DNA of 31,030 nt, from the IMG/VR virus record IMGVR_UViG_3300042691_019020, positions 1 to 31,030 of that record. One strand, 5' to 3'. The stretch comes from a virus. The notes below the pieces were generated by a model that saw nothing but the letters and a program-made list of their open reading frames with translations, did not search any database and had not been told where the DNA came from. Position numbers and translations under genes: made by a program. Positions 6,772 to 13,014 of the stretch are shown in pieces (within the stretch, counting starts at the first letter, position 1; every line of letters begins with the position of its first letter).

Positions 6772-6995
6772 GCCGCCACCCCCGCAACAGCGGCCTTCGC
6801 CTCACCGAACTTTGCGAAGGTGCCCACACGCTCCCACGCGGCAGGCATTTCCAGGCCGGTGCTGTAGTCGTATGCGCTGACACGCTCCACGGCGTACACA
6901 CCGGCCGCGATCTTTAGGATTCGCCAACCCTGCCCGGCGTGGTCGGCGCGGTGTTCCCCGGTGCCCCTGCCGTACCTGTACCAATGAATCCCCAT
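6768..6995 (-). CDS. Hypothetical protein, first gene of the second early operon (75 aa)
   Basis: The ATG at 6995 lies about 7 bases after AAGGGGG. Another in-frame ATG at 7028 sits exactly where transcription should begin from the promoter at 7035-7063 and would add 11 residues on a leaderless message. The protein has a basic, Gly-rich start (HWYRYGRGTGEH), a central β-like part (WRILKIAAGVYAVERV) and a helical end. No family is recognised. As the first gene of a long operon it may be strongly expressed. Confidence 0.65.
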   Translation of the reverse strand: MGIHWYRYGRGTGEHRADHAGQGWRILKIAAGVYAVERVSAYDYSTGLEMPAAWERVGTFAKFGEAKAAVAGVAA

Positions 6996-7027
6996 CACCC
7001 TGCCCCCTTCGTTCGGCGTTATTGCCA

Positions 7028-7063
7028 TGCCGTGAATGTACGCCCGCGCCCTGCTGGTGTCTA
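7028..7063 (-). promoter_or_regulatory. Promoter for second early operon (-35/-10) with ATG at the start point
   Basis: On the minus strand a -35 box TAGACA (7063-7058) and a -10 box TACATT (7040-7035) are separated by exactly 17 bases, close to the sigma-70/SigA consensus. The first ATG begins at 7028, six bases past the -10 box, so a transcript would start at or next to it. The -35 lies in a GGTGTC/GACACC inverted repeat that overlaps the shared GTCTAG-N7-GACA element, so a bound regulator would block polymerase. Confidence 0.65.
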
Positions 7064-7075
7064 GGGCTACGGACA
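7059..7075 (+). promoter_or_regulatory. GTCTAG-N7-GACA regulatory element, copy 1
   Basis: One of five copies seen by eye, all in intergenic control regions. Here it is part of a larger dyad, GGTGTC-N10-GACACC, covering the -35 box of the minus-strand promoter. It is probably the binding site of a phage or host regulator. Because the dyad is nearly symmetric, the strand is assigned only by the GTCTAG end. Confidence 0.55.
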
Positions 7076-7083
7076 CCACGGGC

Positions 7084-7833
7084 CTACGACTTGCCCGCAT
7101 TTTGCGGATTTTCTGTGCCGAACGCTGCCGTAATCGCGGCCTTCGCGCGGTCGAACGTCGCCGCGTCCGTGAGGGCTGCGCGGTCTGCGATGCCTTCGGC
7201 CTTTAGCGCGGCGGCTACGTCGGCCAGCGTCGCATCACCACCGGCCGCCAGGTGCAGCGCCTTCAGTTCGGCGGTGCCCGGCACGATCACCGGGTCAGCG
7301 GCGGGCAGGTCGGTGCTACTGCGCGGCTGCTTTGCGGCTTTGCGGCGCTGCGGCTTCGCGGCCTCGGTGTCGCTGCGGTCGGCCTTTGACCACAGGCCAC
7401 CAGCGACCCCGAACCTCATCGCCCCGTTTCTGAGGGCGTCCCCGATCAACTCTTTTACGGCGTCACGCTTGCCCGGCTCGCACGACCCATAGGCCGGGCG
7501 CTCCACGCCGCACACCTGAATCCAAATCCACATGCCCACCGGCCGCCCGTGTTCGTCGCGGTCCAGCACCGGCAGCCCGTTGTCGTCGGTGGCCATCGGC
7601 GTCCACGTCCAGCACGGGTCGGCCTCAATCAGCGCGCGGGTGGTGTCGGCGTGCCCCAGGTAGGACAGCGCCGGGCCACCGCCCCGGCCCGGCAGCGTGC
7701 CGATCAGTTCGGCGGGCGGCTGCCACCAGTCGCGGGCCAGCGCGGTCAGCGCCGCCACCTGATAATCCCAATCCGGCTGCGCGGGCGGCACGGGCGGCAT
7801 GGATGCCCCCGGCGTTGCGTTCTCGTCCTCCAC
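7084..7833 (-). CDS. Rad52-family-like single-strand annealing protein
   Basis: The GTG at 7833 follows GGAGG and overlaps the previous stop as TAGTG, giving 249 residues. Residues about 58-150 carry the pattern of phage Rad52-like annealing proteins: SYLGHADTTRALIEADP, then WTWTPM, WIWIQVCGVER, and DAVKELIGDALRNGAMRFGV. The C-terminal 90 residues are a Lys/Ala-rich linker and a helical tail. Such proteins pair complementary single strands during recombination-dependent replication and repair. The phage SSB (1518-1934) and resolvase (2469-3026) fit the same pathway. No partner 5'-3' exonuclease was recognised. Confidence 0.75.
   Translation of the reverse strand: MEDENATPGASMPPVPPAQPDWDYQVAALTALARDWWQPPAELIGTLPGRGGGPALSYLGHADTTRALIEADPCWTWTPMATDDNGLPVLDRDEHGRPVGMWIWIQVCGVERPAYGSCEPGKRDAVKELIGDALRNGAMRFGVAGGLWSKADRSDTEAAKPQRRKAAKQPRSSTDLPAADPVIVPGTAELKALHLAAGGDATLADVAAALKAEGIADRAALTDAATFDRAKAAITAAFGTENPQNAGKS
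7096..7106. promoter_or_regulatory. CGC-N5-GCG operator-like dyad, divergent copy
   Basis: CGCATTTTGCG (plus strand), 20 bases beyond the GTCTAG-N7-GACA element and inside the last codons of the annealing-protein gene. On the minus strand it reads CGCAAAATGCG followed by GGC, as at 9415 and 28544 (CGCTATTTGCG then GGC). It is weaker than the other copies and is included because of its position. Confidence 0.35.
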
Positions 7834-8186
7834 TACTTCCTCCCCATGTTGTCCAATGCGTCCAGCCCGGCGCGCGTGATGACGCACACCCGCTGGGCCT
7901 CCCCTGCGCGGCTAGGCCGCGTGTCCTCGGTGGCGCGGATGAACCCACCGGCCAGCAGTTCCCCGCACCGTTTCCAGTAGCAGCAGCCGGGGGCCTCGGC
8001 CAGGCCGGTGACCACCCCCGCGCCGTCGTTCGTCAGCCCGTAGTCCCCGGCGTCGGCATACGCCGCCAGCAGGCGGGCACGCTGCGACCCGGCACGGATG
8101 ACCACCGCGCGAGCGGCCTTGTGCGACGTGGCCGGGTCGGTGGTACGCACCGGCAGCGGCAGGTCGTCGAATGTCATGGCGATCAT
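7833..8186 (-). CDS. Winged-helix DNA-binding protein (117 aa)
   Basis: The ATG at 8186 overlaps the previous stop as ATGA. The start (TTDPATSHKAA) is a signature of a widespread phage winged-helix family. It is followed by RARLLAAYADAG, a recognition-helix region (WKRCGELLAGGFI) and a wing (AQRVCVITRAGLDAL). These proteins bind DNA and usually act as small early regulators. No repressor-type dimer or cleavage domain is visible. It is a candidate reader of the shared operator motifs near 9.4 and 7.1 kb, but that is untested. Confidence 0.75.
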   Translation of the reverse strand: MIAMTFDDLPLPVRTTDPATSHKAARAVVIRAGSQRARLLAAYADAGDYGLTNDGAGVVTGLAEAPGCCYWKRCGELLAGGFIRATEDTRPSRAGEAQRVCVITRAGLDALDNMGRK

Positions 8187-8398
8187 GCCTCACCCCTCTT
8201 GCCGATGATTTGCGCCACCCGCTGATGCGACAGGCCGACGTGGGCGCTAATCGCCCGCAGGGACATGCCCGTGTCACGCGCCGCCGTCATGGTGTCGCGC
8301 AGCAGCCCGGCCGACAGGCGCTCGCGCGCCACCGCGTCCCGGTGCGCCTCGGCTGCGGCGTGCAGCCATTCGGCGCGGTCGTCGTTCACAGTTGTCAC
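8183..8398 (-). CDS. Small helix-turn-helix protein (71 aa)
   Basis: The GTG at 8398 overlaps the previous stop as GTGA. The C-terminal 30 residues are a clear HTH of the sigma-region-4 or resolvase type (GMSLRAISAHVGLSHQRVAQ) followed by IIGKR. The N-terminal half is an acidic and basic helix. It is small enough to act as a simple dimeric regulator. With the winged-helix gene next to it, it is the best local candidate for recognising the CGC-N5-GCG or GTCTAG-N7-GACA sites. Confidence 0.75.
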   Translation of the reverse strand: MTTVNDDRAEWLHAAAEAHRDAVARERLSAGLLRDTMTAARDTGMSLRAISAHVGLSHQRVAQIIGKRGEA

Positions 8399-8598
8399 CC
8401 CTCCACCTCCCGCTGGGCCTTTGCCAGCGCGTCGAACTCCTGCACGGTGATGCCCATGCAGTTGGCCGCGTGCGTCACGGCGCGCATGGCGTCGTGGTAG
8501 TCGTCCACGCCCTGCATGGCCCCGCCGTCGTCCAGCCGGGTAAGGGCCACGCGCGCGTCCACCAGGAACGCGGCCACGGCCTCGCGGCTGCCGGTCAT
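8395..8598 (-). CDS. Small helical protein (67 aa)
   Basis: The ATG at 8598 overlaps the previous stop as ATGA. The sequence is entirely helical and mildly acidic (AVAAFLVDARVALTRL, then DDYHDAMRAVTHAANCM, then FDALAKAQREVEG). No signal, membrane segment or known motif is seen. It is coupled to the HTH gene downstream. Function unknown. Confidence 0.6.
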   Translation of the reverse strand: MTGSREAVAAFLVDARVALTRLDDGGAMQGVDDYHDAMRAVTHAANCMGITVQEFDALAKAQREVEG

Positions 8599-8789
8599 GC
8601 GCGCCCCCGCTTCACCGGCCGCGTGGTCACGGCCTCGCGCACGGGCGGCCACGGCTTCACGTCGGCCACCGGCACGCGGCGGGTGCTGTCACCGTGCCGC
8701 ACGCGCGCCCACTTGTACCCGCGCTCCACCAGGTGCCCGAAGTGTGCGCCGGTCTTGTCGCGGTAATACACCACGTCCCCGGTGTTCAT
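8595..8789 (-). CDS. Small basic β-barrel-like protein (64 aa)
   Basis: The ATG at 8789 overlaps the previous stop as ATGA. The pattern GDVVYYRDKTGAHFGHLVE then YKWARVRHGDSTRRVPVADV suggests a short five-strand SH3- or KOW-like barrel, followed by a basic tail ending KRGRA. Such folds often bind nucleic acid. This is pattern inference; no family is assigned. Confidence 0.6.
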   Translation of the reverse strand: MNTGDVVYYRDKTGAHFGHLVERGYKWARVRHGDSTRRVPVADVKPWPPVREAVTTRPVKRGRA

Positions 8790-9109
8790 GCCTGCGCCCC
8801 CGCGTTCACCAGCGCGCGCATCAGCCCGTGCGTGTCGTCGTCGTTCTTGTCCATGTCGGCGCACACCTCAGCGCTGCCACGCAGCACCTCGGCCAGAAGC
8901 GCCGCCGCTCCAGCCTCGCCGCGCTGTATGTCCCACGTTTCCCCAACTCGTCCTTGCGCGCCACGGTCCAAATCGGCCGCGTAGCGGTCCAAAGCGTGCG
9001 CGACTATCGCCACGGTGTCCTCGTCCAGCACGACCCGCACGCTGCCGGGGAAACGCACCAGGCGCACGCCCTCCATGCCGTCTGCCTTCGTGATGCTGTC
9101 CACGGTCAC
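8786..9109 (-). CDS. Hypothetical acidic protein (107 aa)
   Basis: The GTG at 9109 overlaps the previous stop as GTGA. A β-rich start (VRLVRFPGSVRVVLDEDTVAI) is followed by helical segments (AHALDRYAADL, AAALLAEVLRGSAEVC), an acidic DMDKNDDD stretch and a last helix. No catalytic signature is seen. It is the second gene of the first early operon. Confidence 0.6.
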   Translation of the reverse strand: MTVDSITKADGMEGVRLVRFPGSVRVVLDEDTVAIVAHALDRYAADLDRGAQGRVGETWDIQRGEAGAAALLAEVLRGSAEVCADMDKNDDDTHGLMRALVNAGAQA

Positions 9110-9324
9110 ACCCCCGCCTTCTCGTAGCGGATGGCATCCATGACCAGCAGCGCGTCCATGTGGTCGTCCCACGTCCCGCCGCTGGCCACCAGCACATCGT
9201 CCCCGTGGATGTCCAGCGTCACGTCCACGGTGCCGTCCTCGCGCTCGCGCAGGGTGTAGTCCCCGACGTATGCGAAGCGGCGGCCGGGCTCGTCGTCGTT
9301 GATGCGGATTTCGTCAGCGTTCAT
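9106..9324 (-). CDS. Hypothetical acidic protein, first gene of first early operon (72 aa)
   Basis: The ATG at 9324 was chosen because GGAGGG lies 5-10 bases upstream; the in-frame ATG at 9336 has none. The protein is strongly acidic (ADEIRINDDEPG, TVDVTLDIHGDDV) and ends with a helix (DHMDALLVMDAIRYEK). As the first gene behind the control region at 9356-9372 it may be an early host-directed protein, possibly a DNA mimic given its charge. That is speculation. Confidence 0.65.
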   Translation of the reverse strand: MNADEIRINDDEPGRRFAYVGDYTLREREDGTVDVTLDIHGDDVLVASGGTWDDHMDALLVMDAIRYEKAGV

Positions 9325-9355
9325 GCTGCCCTCCATGTCGTCGGCGGTATTGCCG

Positions 9356-9372
9356 TGTCATGGACCCTAGAC
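9356..9372 (-). promoter_or_regulatory. GTCTAG-N7-GACA element, minus-strand copy (early promoter region)
   Basis: On the minus strand GTCTAG (9372-9367), seven bases, then GACA (9359-9356). It contains a TAGGGT that fits the actinobacterial TAnnnT -10 form and would start a transcript near 9357, about 30 bases before the first early gene. No good -35 box is visible. It is divergent from the plus-strand copy at 9496-9512, with two operator-like dyads between them. Confidence 0.5.
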
Positions 9373-9414
9373 GACGGGCTGGGGACCGCGCTAGGGCTGC
9401 GGCGGCGGCATTGT

Positions 9415-9425
9415 CGCTATTTGCG
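9415..9425. promoter_or_regulatory. CGC-N5-GCG operator-like dyad
   Basis: CGCTATTTGCG, within a 17-base string TGTCGCTATTTGCGGGC that recurs exactly at 28541-28557. It lies in the 208-base divergent control region between the first early operon and the plus-strand island. A T-rich run follows it. Confidence 0.55.
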
Positions 9426-9443
9426 GGCTTTTTTTGTTTTCCC

Positions 9444-9454
9444 CGCTATTTGCG
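9444..9454. promoter_or_regulatory. CGC-N5-GCG operator-like dyad, second copy
   Basis: CGCTATTTGCG again, 29 bases from the first copy and 41 bases before the plus-strand GTCTAG element. Two identical sites nearly three helical turns apart suit cooperative binding of a dimeric regulator. Confidence 0.55.
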
Positions 9455-9495
9455 ACTTTCTGGCTGCGGCAGGGGTAGCGGTGCCGTGTGCGGGC

Positions 9496-9512
9496 GTCTA
9501 GTGTTCTCGACA
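9496..9512 (+). promoter_or_regulatory. GTCTAG-N7-GACA element upstream of plus-strand island 1
   Basis: GTCTAG, seven bases, GACA. The 20 bases GCGTCTAGTGTTCTCGACAT are identical to those at 26811-26830. It contains TAGTGT (9499-9504), a TAnnnT-type -10 box. The first gene follows at 9545 behind a CCGAAGGGAAC ribosome site. Confidence 0.55.
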
Positions 9513-9544
9513 TAAGGCAAGACCAACCGAAGGGAACGCCCCAA

Positions 9545-9802
9545 ATGAACAGCACCACCCGCACCGTGACCGCCGCCAATGAGCAGGCTTTCGTGGACCG
9601 CATGCTGGCCCGGCCTATTGTAGAGGGGACCGGGTACGCCGCGACCTGCACCCGTCGCGGTGACATCACCGCCCGCCACACCGCTAAGGGTCTGACCTAC
9701 GCGGCCAAGTACCGCGTGAGCGCGCCCGGCTACGCGCCCGCCACCTTCAGCGCCCGCACGACTACCACCGGCCGAATCGTGTGCCGCAAGTTGGCCCGTT
9801 AG
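9545..9802 (+). CDS. Plus-strand island 1, small basic protein (85 aa)
   Basis: The ATG at 9545 follows the CCGAAGGGAAC block (9527-9537) by 7 bases. The protein is Thr/Arg/Ala-rich and β-like (GYAATCTRRGDITARH, then YAAKYRVSAPGYAPATF) with a basic end (GRIVCRKLAR). No membrane span, signal or catalytic motif is seen. It is transcribed against the surrounding genes from its own control region. Function unknown; position and signals suggest an accessory gene rather than a structural one. Confidence 0.7.
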   Translation: MNSTTRTVTAANEQAFVDRMLARPIVEGTGYAATCTRRGDITARHTAKGLTYAAKYRVSAPGYAPATFSARTTTTGRIVCRKLAR

Positions 9803-9829
9803 TCCACGACGAACCGAAGGGAACACGAC

Positions 9830-10054
9830 ATGAACCGCGACATTTTCACCGCCCTGTCCCGCGACACCGAAAGGCGCGGCACGCTGCACTACGAGGTAAC
9901 GCTGTGGGACGGTTCGATTGACCACCGCAGCATGGAAGGCTGGTTCATGCTGTCGAACGACTACGAGCGGGTGAGCGGTCGGAAGGTGCGCGGCCGCAAC
10001 CGCTGGAGGATTGCTCGCGCGGCTAACGTGATCGGATTCACGCCGCACGCCTAA
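9830..10054 (+). CDS. Plus-strand island 1, second small protein (74 aa)
   Basis: The ATG at 9830 lies 5 bases after another CCGAAGGGAAC block (9814-9824) and 27 bases after the previous stop. The product is basic and mixed α/β (HYEVTLWDGSIDHRSMEGWF, then YERVSGRKVRGRNRWRIARA). No family is recognised. A GGCCCGCC hairpin follows 27 bases after the stop, ending the island. Confidence 0.7.
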   Translation: MNRDIFTALSRDTERRGTLHYEVTLWDGSIDHRSMEGWFMLSNDYERVSGRKVRGRNRWRIARAANVIGFTPHA

Positions 10055-10081
10055 CCCACCACCGCACCACGCGCACCACGC

Positions 10082-10104
10082 GGCCCGCCCTCACACGGCG
10101 GGCC
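10082..10104. terminator. Convergent hairpin terminator, island 1
   Basis: GGCCCGCC, loop CTCACAC, GGCGGGCC: an eight-pair perfect stem between the convergent ends of the island and the minus-strand late operon (stop at 10113). No long T tract follows, as is common in GC-rich genomes. The stem sequence is the same as at 27536 and 28870. Confidence 0.7.
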
Positions 10105-10112
10105 GTCGTGCG

Positions 10113-11657
10113 TTATGGCCCCAGCACCTCCACGGGGGACTCGGTGCGACCGGCCACCAGCCGGATGCGGTGCAGGGCAGACATCCCGTACTCGGGGTGG
10201 ATAACGAACACGTTTTGCGACGGCAGGGACGCGCCCCCGCGCCCTATGGATAGGTTCGTGGACCCTACCCACGCGCTGTTCCAATGCCGTTCGGAATCCG
10301 CCCCCACGGTGATGCTGGTCGCCCGGTGGTAGTGGCCGCAGATGTGTAGGTCGTGCTGCACGGCCGTGGACATCCGCACGGCGTAGTCGTTCCGCAGGCC
10401 GGTGACCACGGGCACGCCCACCAGTCCCCCGCCCCGGTCCTGATCGCCGTGGGTCATCAGCACCAGCGCCCCGCAGGTCTGGAAATAGACGGCCAGCCGG
10501 GGTTCCTCATGCATGGTCAGGTCTAGCGCGTCGGCGTGGTGCCGCAGCGCCTCGCACGTCAGCGCGTGGGCCAGGTAGTCGTATGACAGGGCCACGGGCG
10601 TAGCCCCGGCACCGCGCCCGCCCTGCACCCCGTGGTTACCGTTCACGGCCAGCAGCACCGTGCGCCCGCCGTGCTGCTGCGCCATGCGCGCCAGTTCCGC
10701 GACGGCGCGCGCCCACAGGCGGCCCCACCTCACCACCTGTTCCCCGGCGTCTATGGCCAGGTGCCACGACTGCCCGCGGAATACGTCGTGGCCCTCCACA
10801 TGGTCACCGCCCGACGCTATCCATAGCGTGCCCAGCGGCCGGGTGCTGCACGTCGCGGCAAGGATGCCGCGCACGGCCTCCAGGTAGCGCGGCAGGCGCT
10901 CGCCGTCCACGATGTCGGGGGAGAACCCGCCGCCCGGCACTTCCTCACCGTCCACCACCATGCCGTATTGCACATCAGACACATGGCACACCACATCCAC
11001 CGGCTGCCCTTCGCCGTAGTCATCGCGCCGGGCCACGGGCGGCAGGGTCGGCACGGCGTCCCGTGCGGCGTCCCGCAACGCGCCCATCATGTCGGCCACG
11101 GCGGTTTCCTGCCGCTCCAGTTCCGCCACGCGGCGGGTCAGCATGGCCACGCGGGGATTACGCGCGGCCTGCGGGTCGGGGCGCACACCACGCCGGGACG
11201 CCTCGCGGCGCACGGTCGCGGTGGCAAGCCCCAGGGCTGCGGCTAGGTCGCCCGGCCCCATTGCCTCCAGCAGCGCCCGCAGGTGTTCGTCGGACATGCG
11301 GGCCATGACGCCGCCGCCGTCGGTGCGCTTAGGCGCGGGCGGGGCTTCAGCGCCCAGCCGTACCATCCAGCGCCGGACGGTCTTTTCGTCGCGGCCCAAC
11401 TGCCCGGCCAGCGCGGTGACGCTACCGGCCGCGTCCACCGCCGCGCGCATTTCGTCGGCGCTGCCATAGGGACAATCCACCGGCCGCCCCATCTTGCCCG
11501 TGCGCGGGGGAACGCCGTGTTCTTTGCACCAGCGGCGCACGGTGTGGGGGCTGGCCCCGACCTCCAGGCCCAGCGATTCCACCGACCCGGCAGCGACCAA
11601 CGCGGCGCGCAGGTCGTCGGGTGTATCGAACGGGCACGGCTTACGCGGTGCGGCCAT
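10113..11657 (-). CDS. Metallophosphoesterase with three N-terminal HTH repeats (514 aa)
   Basis: The ATG at 11657 follows GGGGGAGGG. Residues 1-160 hold three related HTH units, each with a helix, a GS/GD turn and a recognition helix (ASPHTVRRWCKEHGV, RDEKTVRRWMVRLG, ATATVRREASRRGV). A coiled linker (170-200) leads to a calcineurin-like phosphoesterase: SDVQ with Asp228, GDHVEG with Asp285, NGNH (Asn341, His342), THGDQ with His403, CGHYH (His442, His444). The usual DxH first motif is DxQ. The remaining metal ligands are present, so it is probably an active nuclease or phosphatase directed to DNA by the HTH units. It lies at the end of the late operon, after lysis. Confidence 0.85.
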   Translation of the reverse strand: MAAPRKPCPFDTPDDLRAALVAAGSVESLGLEVGASPHTVRRWCKEHGVPPRTGKMGRPVDCPYGSADEMRAAVDAAGSVTALAGQLGRDEKTVRRWMVRLGAEAPPAPKRTDGGGVMARMSDEHLRALLEAMGPGDLAAALGLATATVRREASRRGVRPDPQAARNPRVAMLTRRVAELERQETAVADMMGALRDAARDAVPTLPPVARRDDYGEGQPVDVVCHVSDVQYGMVVDGEEVPGGGFSPDIVDGERLPRYLEAVRGILAATCSTRPLGTLWIASGGDHVEGHDVFRGQSWHLAIDAGEQVVRWGRLWARAVAELARMAQQHGGRTVLLAVNGNHGVQGGRGAGATPVALSYDYLAHALTCEALRHHADALDLTMHEEPRLAVYFQTCGALVLMTHGDQDRGGGLVGVPVVTGLRNDYAVRMSTAVQHDLHICGHYHRATSITVGADSERHWNSAWVGSTNLSIGRGGASLPSQNVFVIHPEYGMSALHRIRLVAGRTESPVEVLGP

Positions 11658-11684
11658 GTGGCCCTCCCCCGCTAGTGGTTAGGG

Positions 11685-11948
11685 CTAGACGCCCTCGGGC
11701 ACATGCGTGGCGGGCACGTCGTCCGGCAGGACTGGCCCTTCGTCCACCACGTCCACGGGCTGCTGGCCCATGTGGACTGCCTGCCATGAGCGCAGCACGC
11801 CCAGGATGGCCACCAGCGCGGCCGACACGACGGCCAGCCATGCGGGGGCGCTGCCGGTTTCGGCCCATGCCACGACGAACGCGGCGGCACCGCCGATGGC
11901 GGCGGTAAGCAGGGCCAGGGTGCTGGGTCCTACGGGTACACGGTCCAC
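11685..11948 (-). CDS. Holin-like membrane protein (87 aa)
   Basis: The GTG at 11948 follows GGGGAGGA. Two hydrophobic segments (LALLTAAIGGAAAFVVAW, about residues 10-28, and APAWLAVVSAALVAILGVL, about 34-52) are joined by a short turn, and an acidic hydrophilic tail follows. Size, two spans and position right after the endolysin fit a class II-like holin that permeabilises the membrane at lysis. Function is by context. Confidence 0.7.
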   Translation of the reverse strand: MDRVPVGPSTLALLTAAIGGAAAFVVAWAETGSAPAWLAVVSAALVAILGVLRSWQAVHMGQQPVDVVDEGPVLPDDVPATHVPEGV

Positions 11949-11962
11949 GGGTTCCTCCCCGG

Positions 11963-12775
11963 TTATGTGGTCTTGCCCAGCGCGTCGGCGCTTAGGCGGC
12001 GGCCCTTCACGGGCGGCAGGGAATAGCGCCGCACGGGGCGGCCTAGACGGTTGGCGATGATCTTAGCGGCACCATCGCGGGCGGCAGGCGTCGCCCAGGG
12101 TCCATAGACCGGGCGCGGGCCGACCTCGTAGGCGTACCGCTTGCCGATGCGCACACGGCGCACGCGCTCGCGGTCGGCCTTCGGCAGCCGGTTGATAGCG
12201 CGTTCGCGCATGGCCTTCGTGCGCCACGGGCCGTACCGCTTCGTAAGGCGGGCGGCGGCGATGTCCTCAACGTAGTAGCGGCGCGACGCGGCAGGCTGGC
12301 CCGCGATGCGGATAGCGGGCGGGGCGGCGATAATGGTGCCGGTGCCGCGTCCGTAGGCGCGCACGCGCTGGCGCACCGCATCACCTGAGTTCCCCTCGTA
12401 GGTGACGACGTGGCGGCCGTCGGGGGAATAGTCGGCGCATACGGCCACATGGGTGCCGGGCCAAATCAGGAACGCACCCGGGACCGGGTGCGCGATCACC
12501 GCGCGCTGCGCCTTCGCACGGTCGGCCATGACCGCCGTGGAGGGGTGGCCGATGAACGGATTACCCAGGCGCGGGTCGTCAATGTTGGCCTCGCGGCCGG
12601 TAATGCCCCATGCCACCATCGCGGCGGCGTAGGCACCGCACCACGGCCAGCCGGTGCCCATCCCCCACGGTTCCTGCCAGCGCGATACCTGCGGGCCACG
12701 GTTACTGCCGGGCGGCTGCTCCGACGTGCCCAGGTAGGTGGCCGCCCGTCGCGCTGTCCGTTCCCCTGCCGTCAT
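11963..12775 (-). CDS. CHAP-domain endolysin (270 aa)
   Basis: The ATG at 12775 overlaps the previous stop as ATGA. The N-terminal domain has a CHAP-type cysteine-peptidase layout: WPWCGAYAAAMVAWG with Cys46, GTHVAVCADY with His109, and TYEGNSG near 125-131. It would cut peptide bonds in peptidoglycan. The C-terminal 90 residues are basic and hold two related units starting KRYGPW and PVYGPW, each followed by a helix (RERAINRL, RDGAAKIIANRLG) and a YAYEV or RRYSL strand. This recalls SPOR-like wall-binding repeats. No signal peptide is present, so exit depends on holin. Confidence 0.85.
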   Translation of the reverse strand: MTAGERTARRAATYLGTSEQPPGSNRGPQVSRWQEPWGMGTGWPWCGAYAAAMVAWGITGREANIDDPRLGNPFIGHPSTAVMADRAKAQRAVIAHPVPGAFLIWPGTHVAVCADYSPDGRHVVTYEGNSGDAVRQRVRAYGRGTGTIIAAPPAIRIAGQPAASRRYYVEDIAAARLTKRYGPWRTKAMRERAINRLPKADRERVRRVRIGKRYAYEVGPRPVYGPWATPAARDGAAKIIANRLGRPVRRYSLPPVKGRRLSADALGKTT

Positions 12776-13014
12776 GTCACTCCCTGGATTACGGCGATGG
12801 TCACGCCGACTATGGACCCCATCGCAGCCGATACAGCGGCCACGCCCATGATGATGCGGCCAATGCTGCCCTTACTGTGGTCCCGCCCGTTGCGGTGCGC
12901 CTCGGCTTCCTCTAGGCGGCGCAGGCGTCCATTAAGTTCGGCGCGGTAGGTGCGCACCTCGGATGCCACCTCAGTAAGCCCGGCATACAAGCGGTCCACA
13001 TCGCTGGTGGTCAT
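12772..13014 (-). CDS. Coiled-coil membrane protein, XhlA/holin-like (80 aa)
   Basis: The ATG at 13014 overlaps the fibre stop as ATGA. A charged coiled coil (about residues 5-50, ending LNGRLRRLEEAEAH) precedes one strong hydrophobic helix (IIMGVAAVSAAMGSIVGVTI) at the C-terminus. This is the plan of XhlA-type lysis proteins, which work with a holin and endolysin. It is coupled to the endolysin downstream. Lysis role likely, not proven. Confidence 0.7.
   Translation of the reverse strand: MTTSDVDRLYAGLTEVASEVRTYRAELNGRLRRLEEAEAHRNGRDHSKGSIGRIIMGVAAVSAAMGSIVGVTIAVIQGVT

Noticed and set aside
10814-10829. Palindrome ACGCTATCCATAGCGT resembling the operator half-sites
   Set aside because: Inside the metallophosphoesterase gene, with a different centre length and no nearby start or promoter. 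Probably chance.
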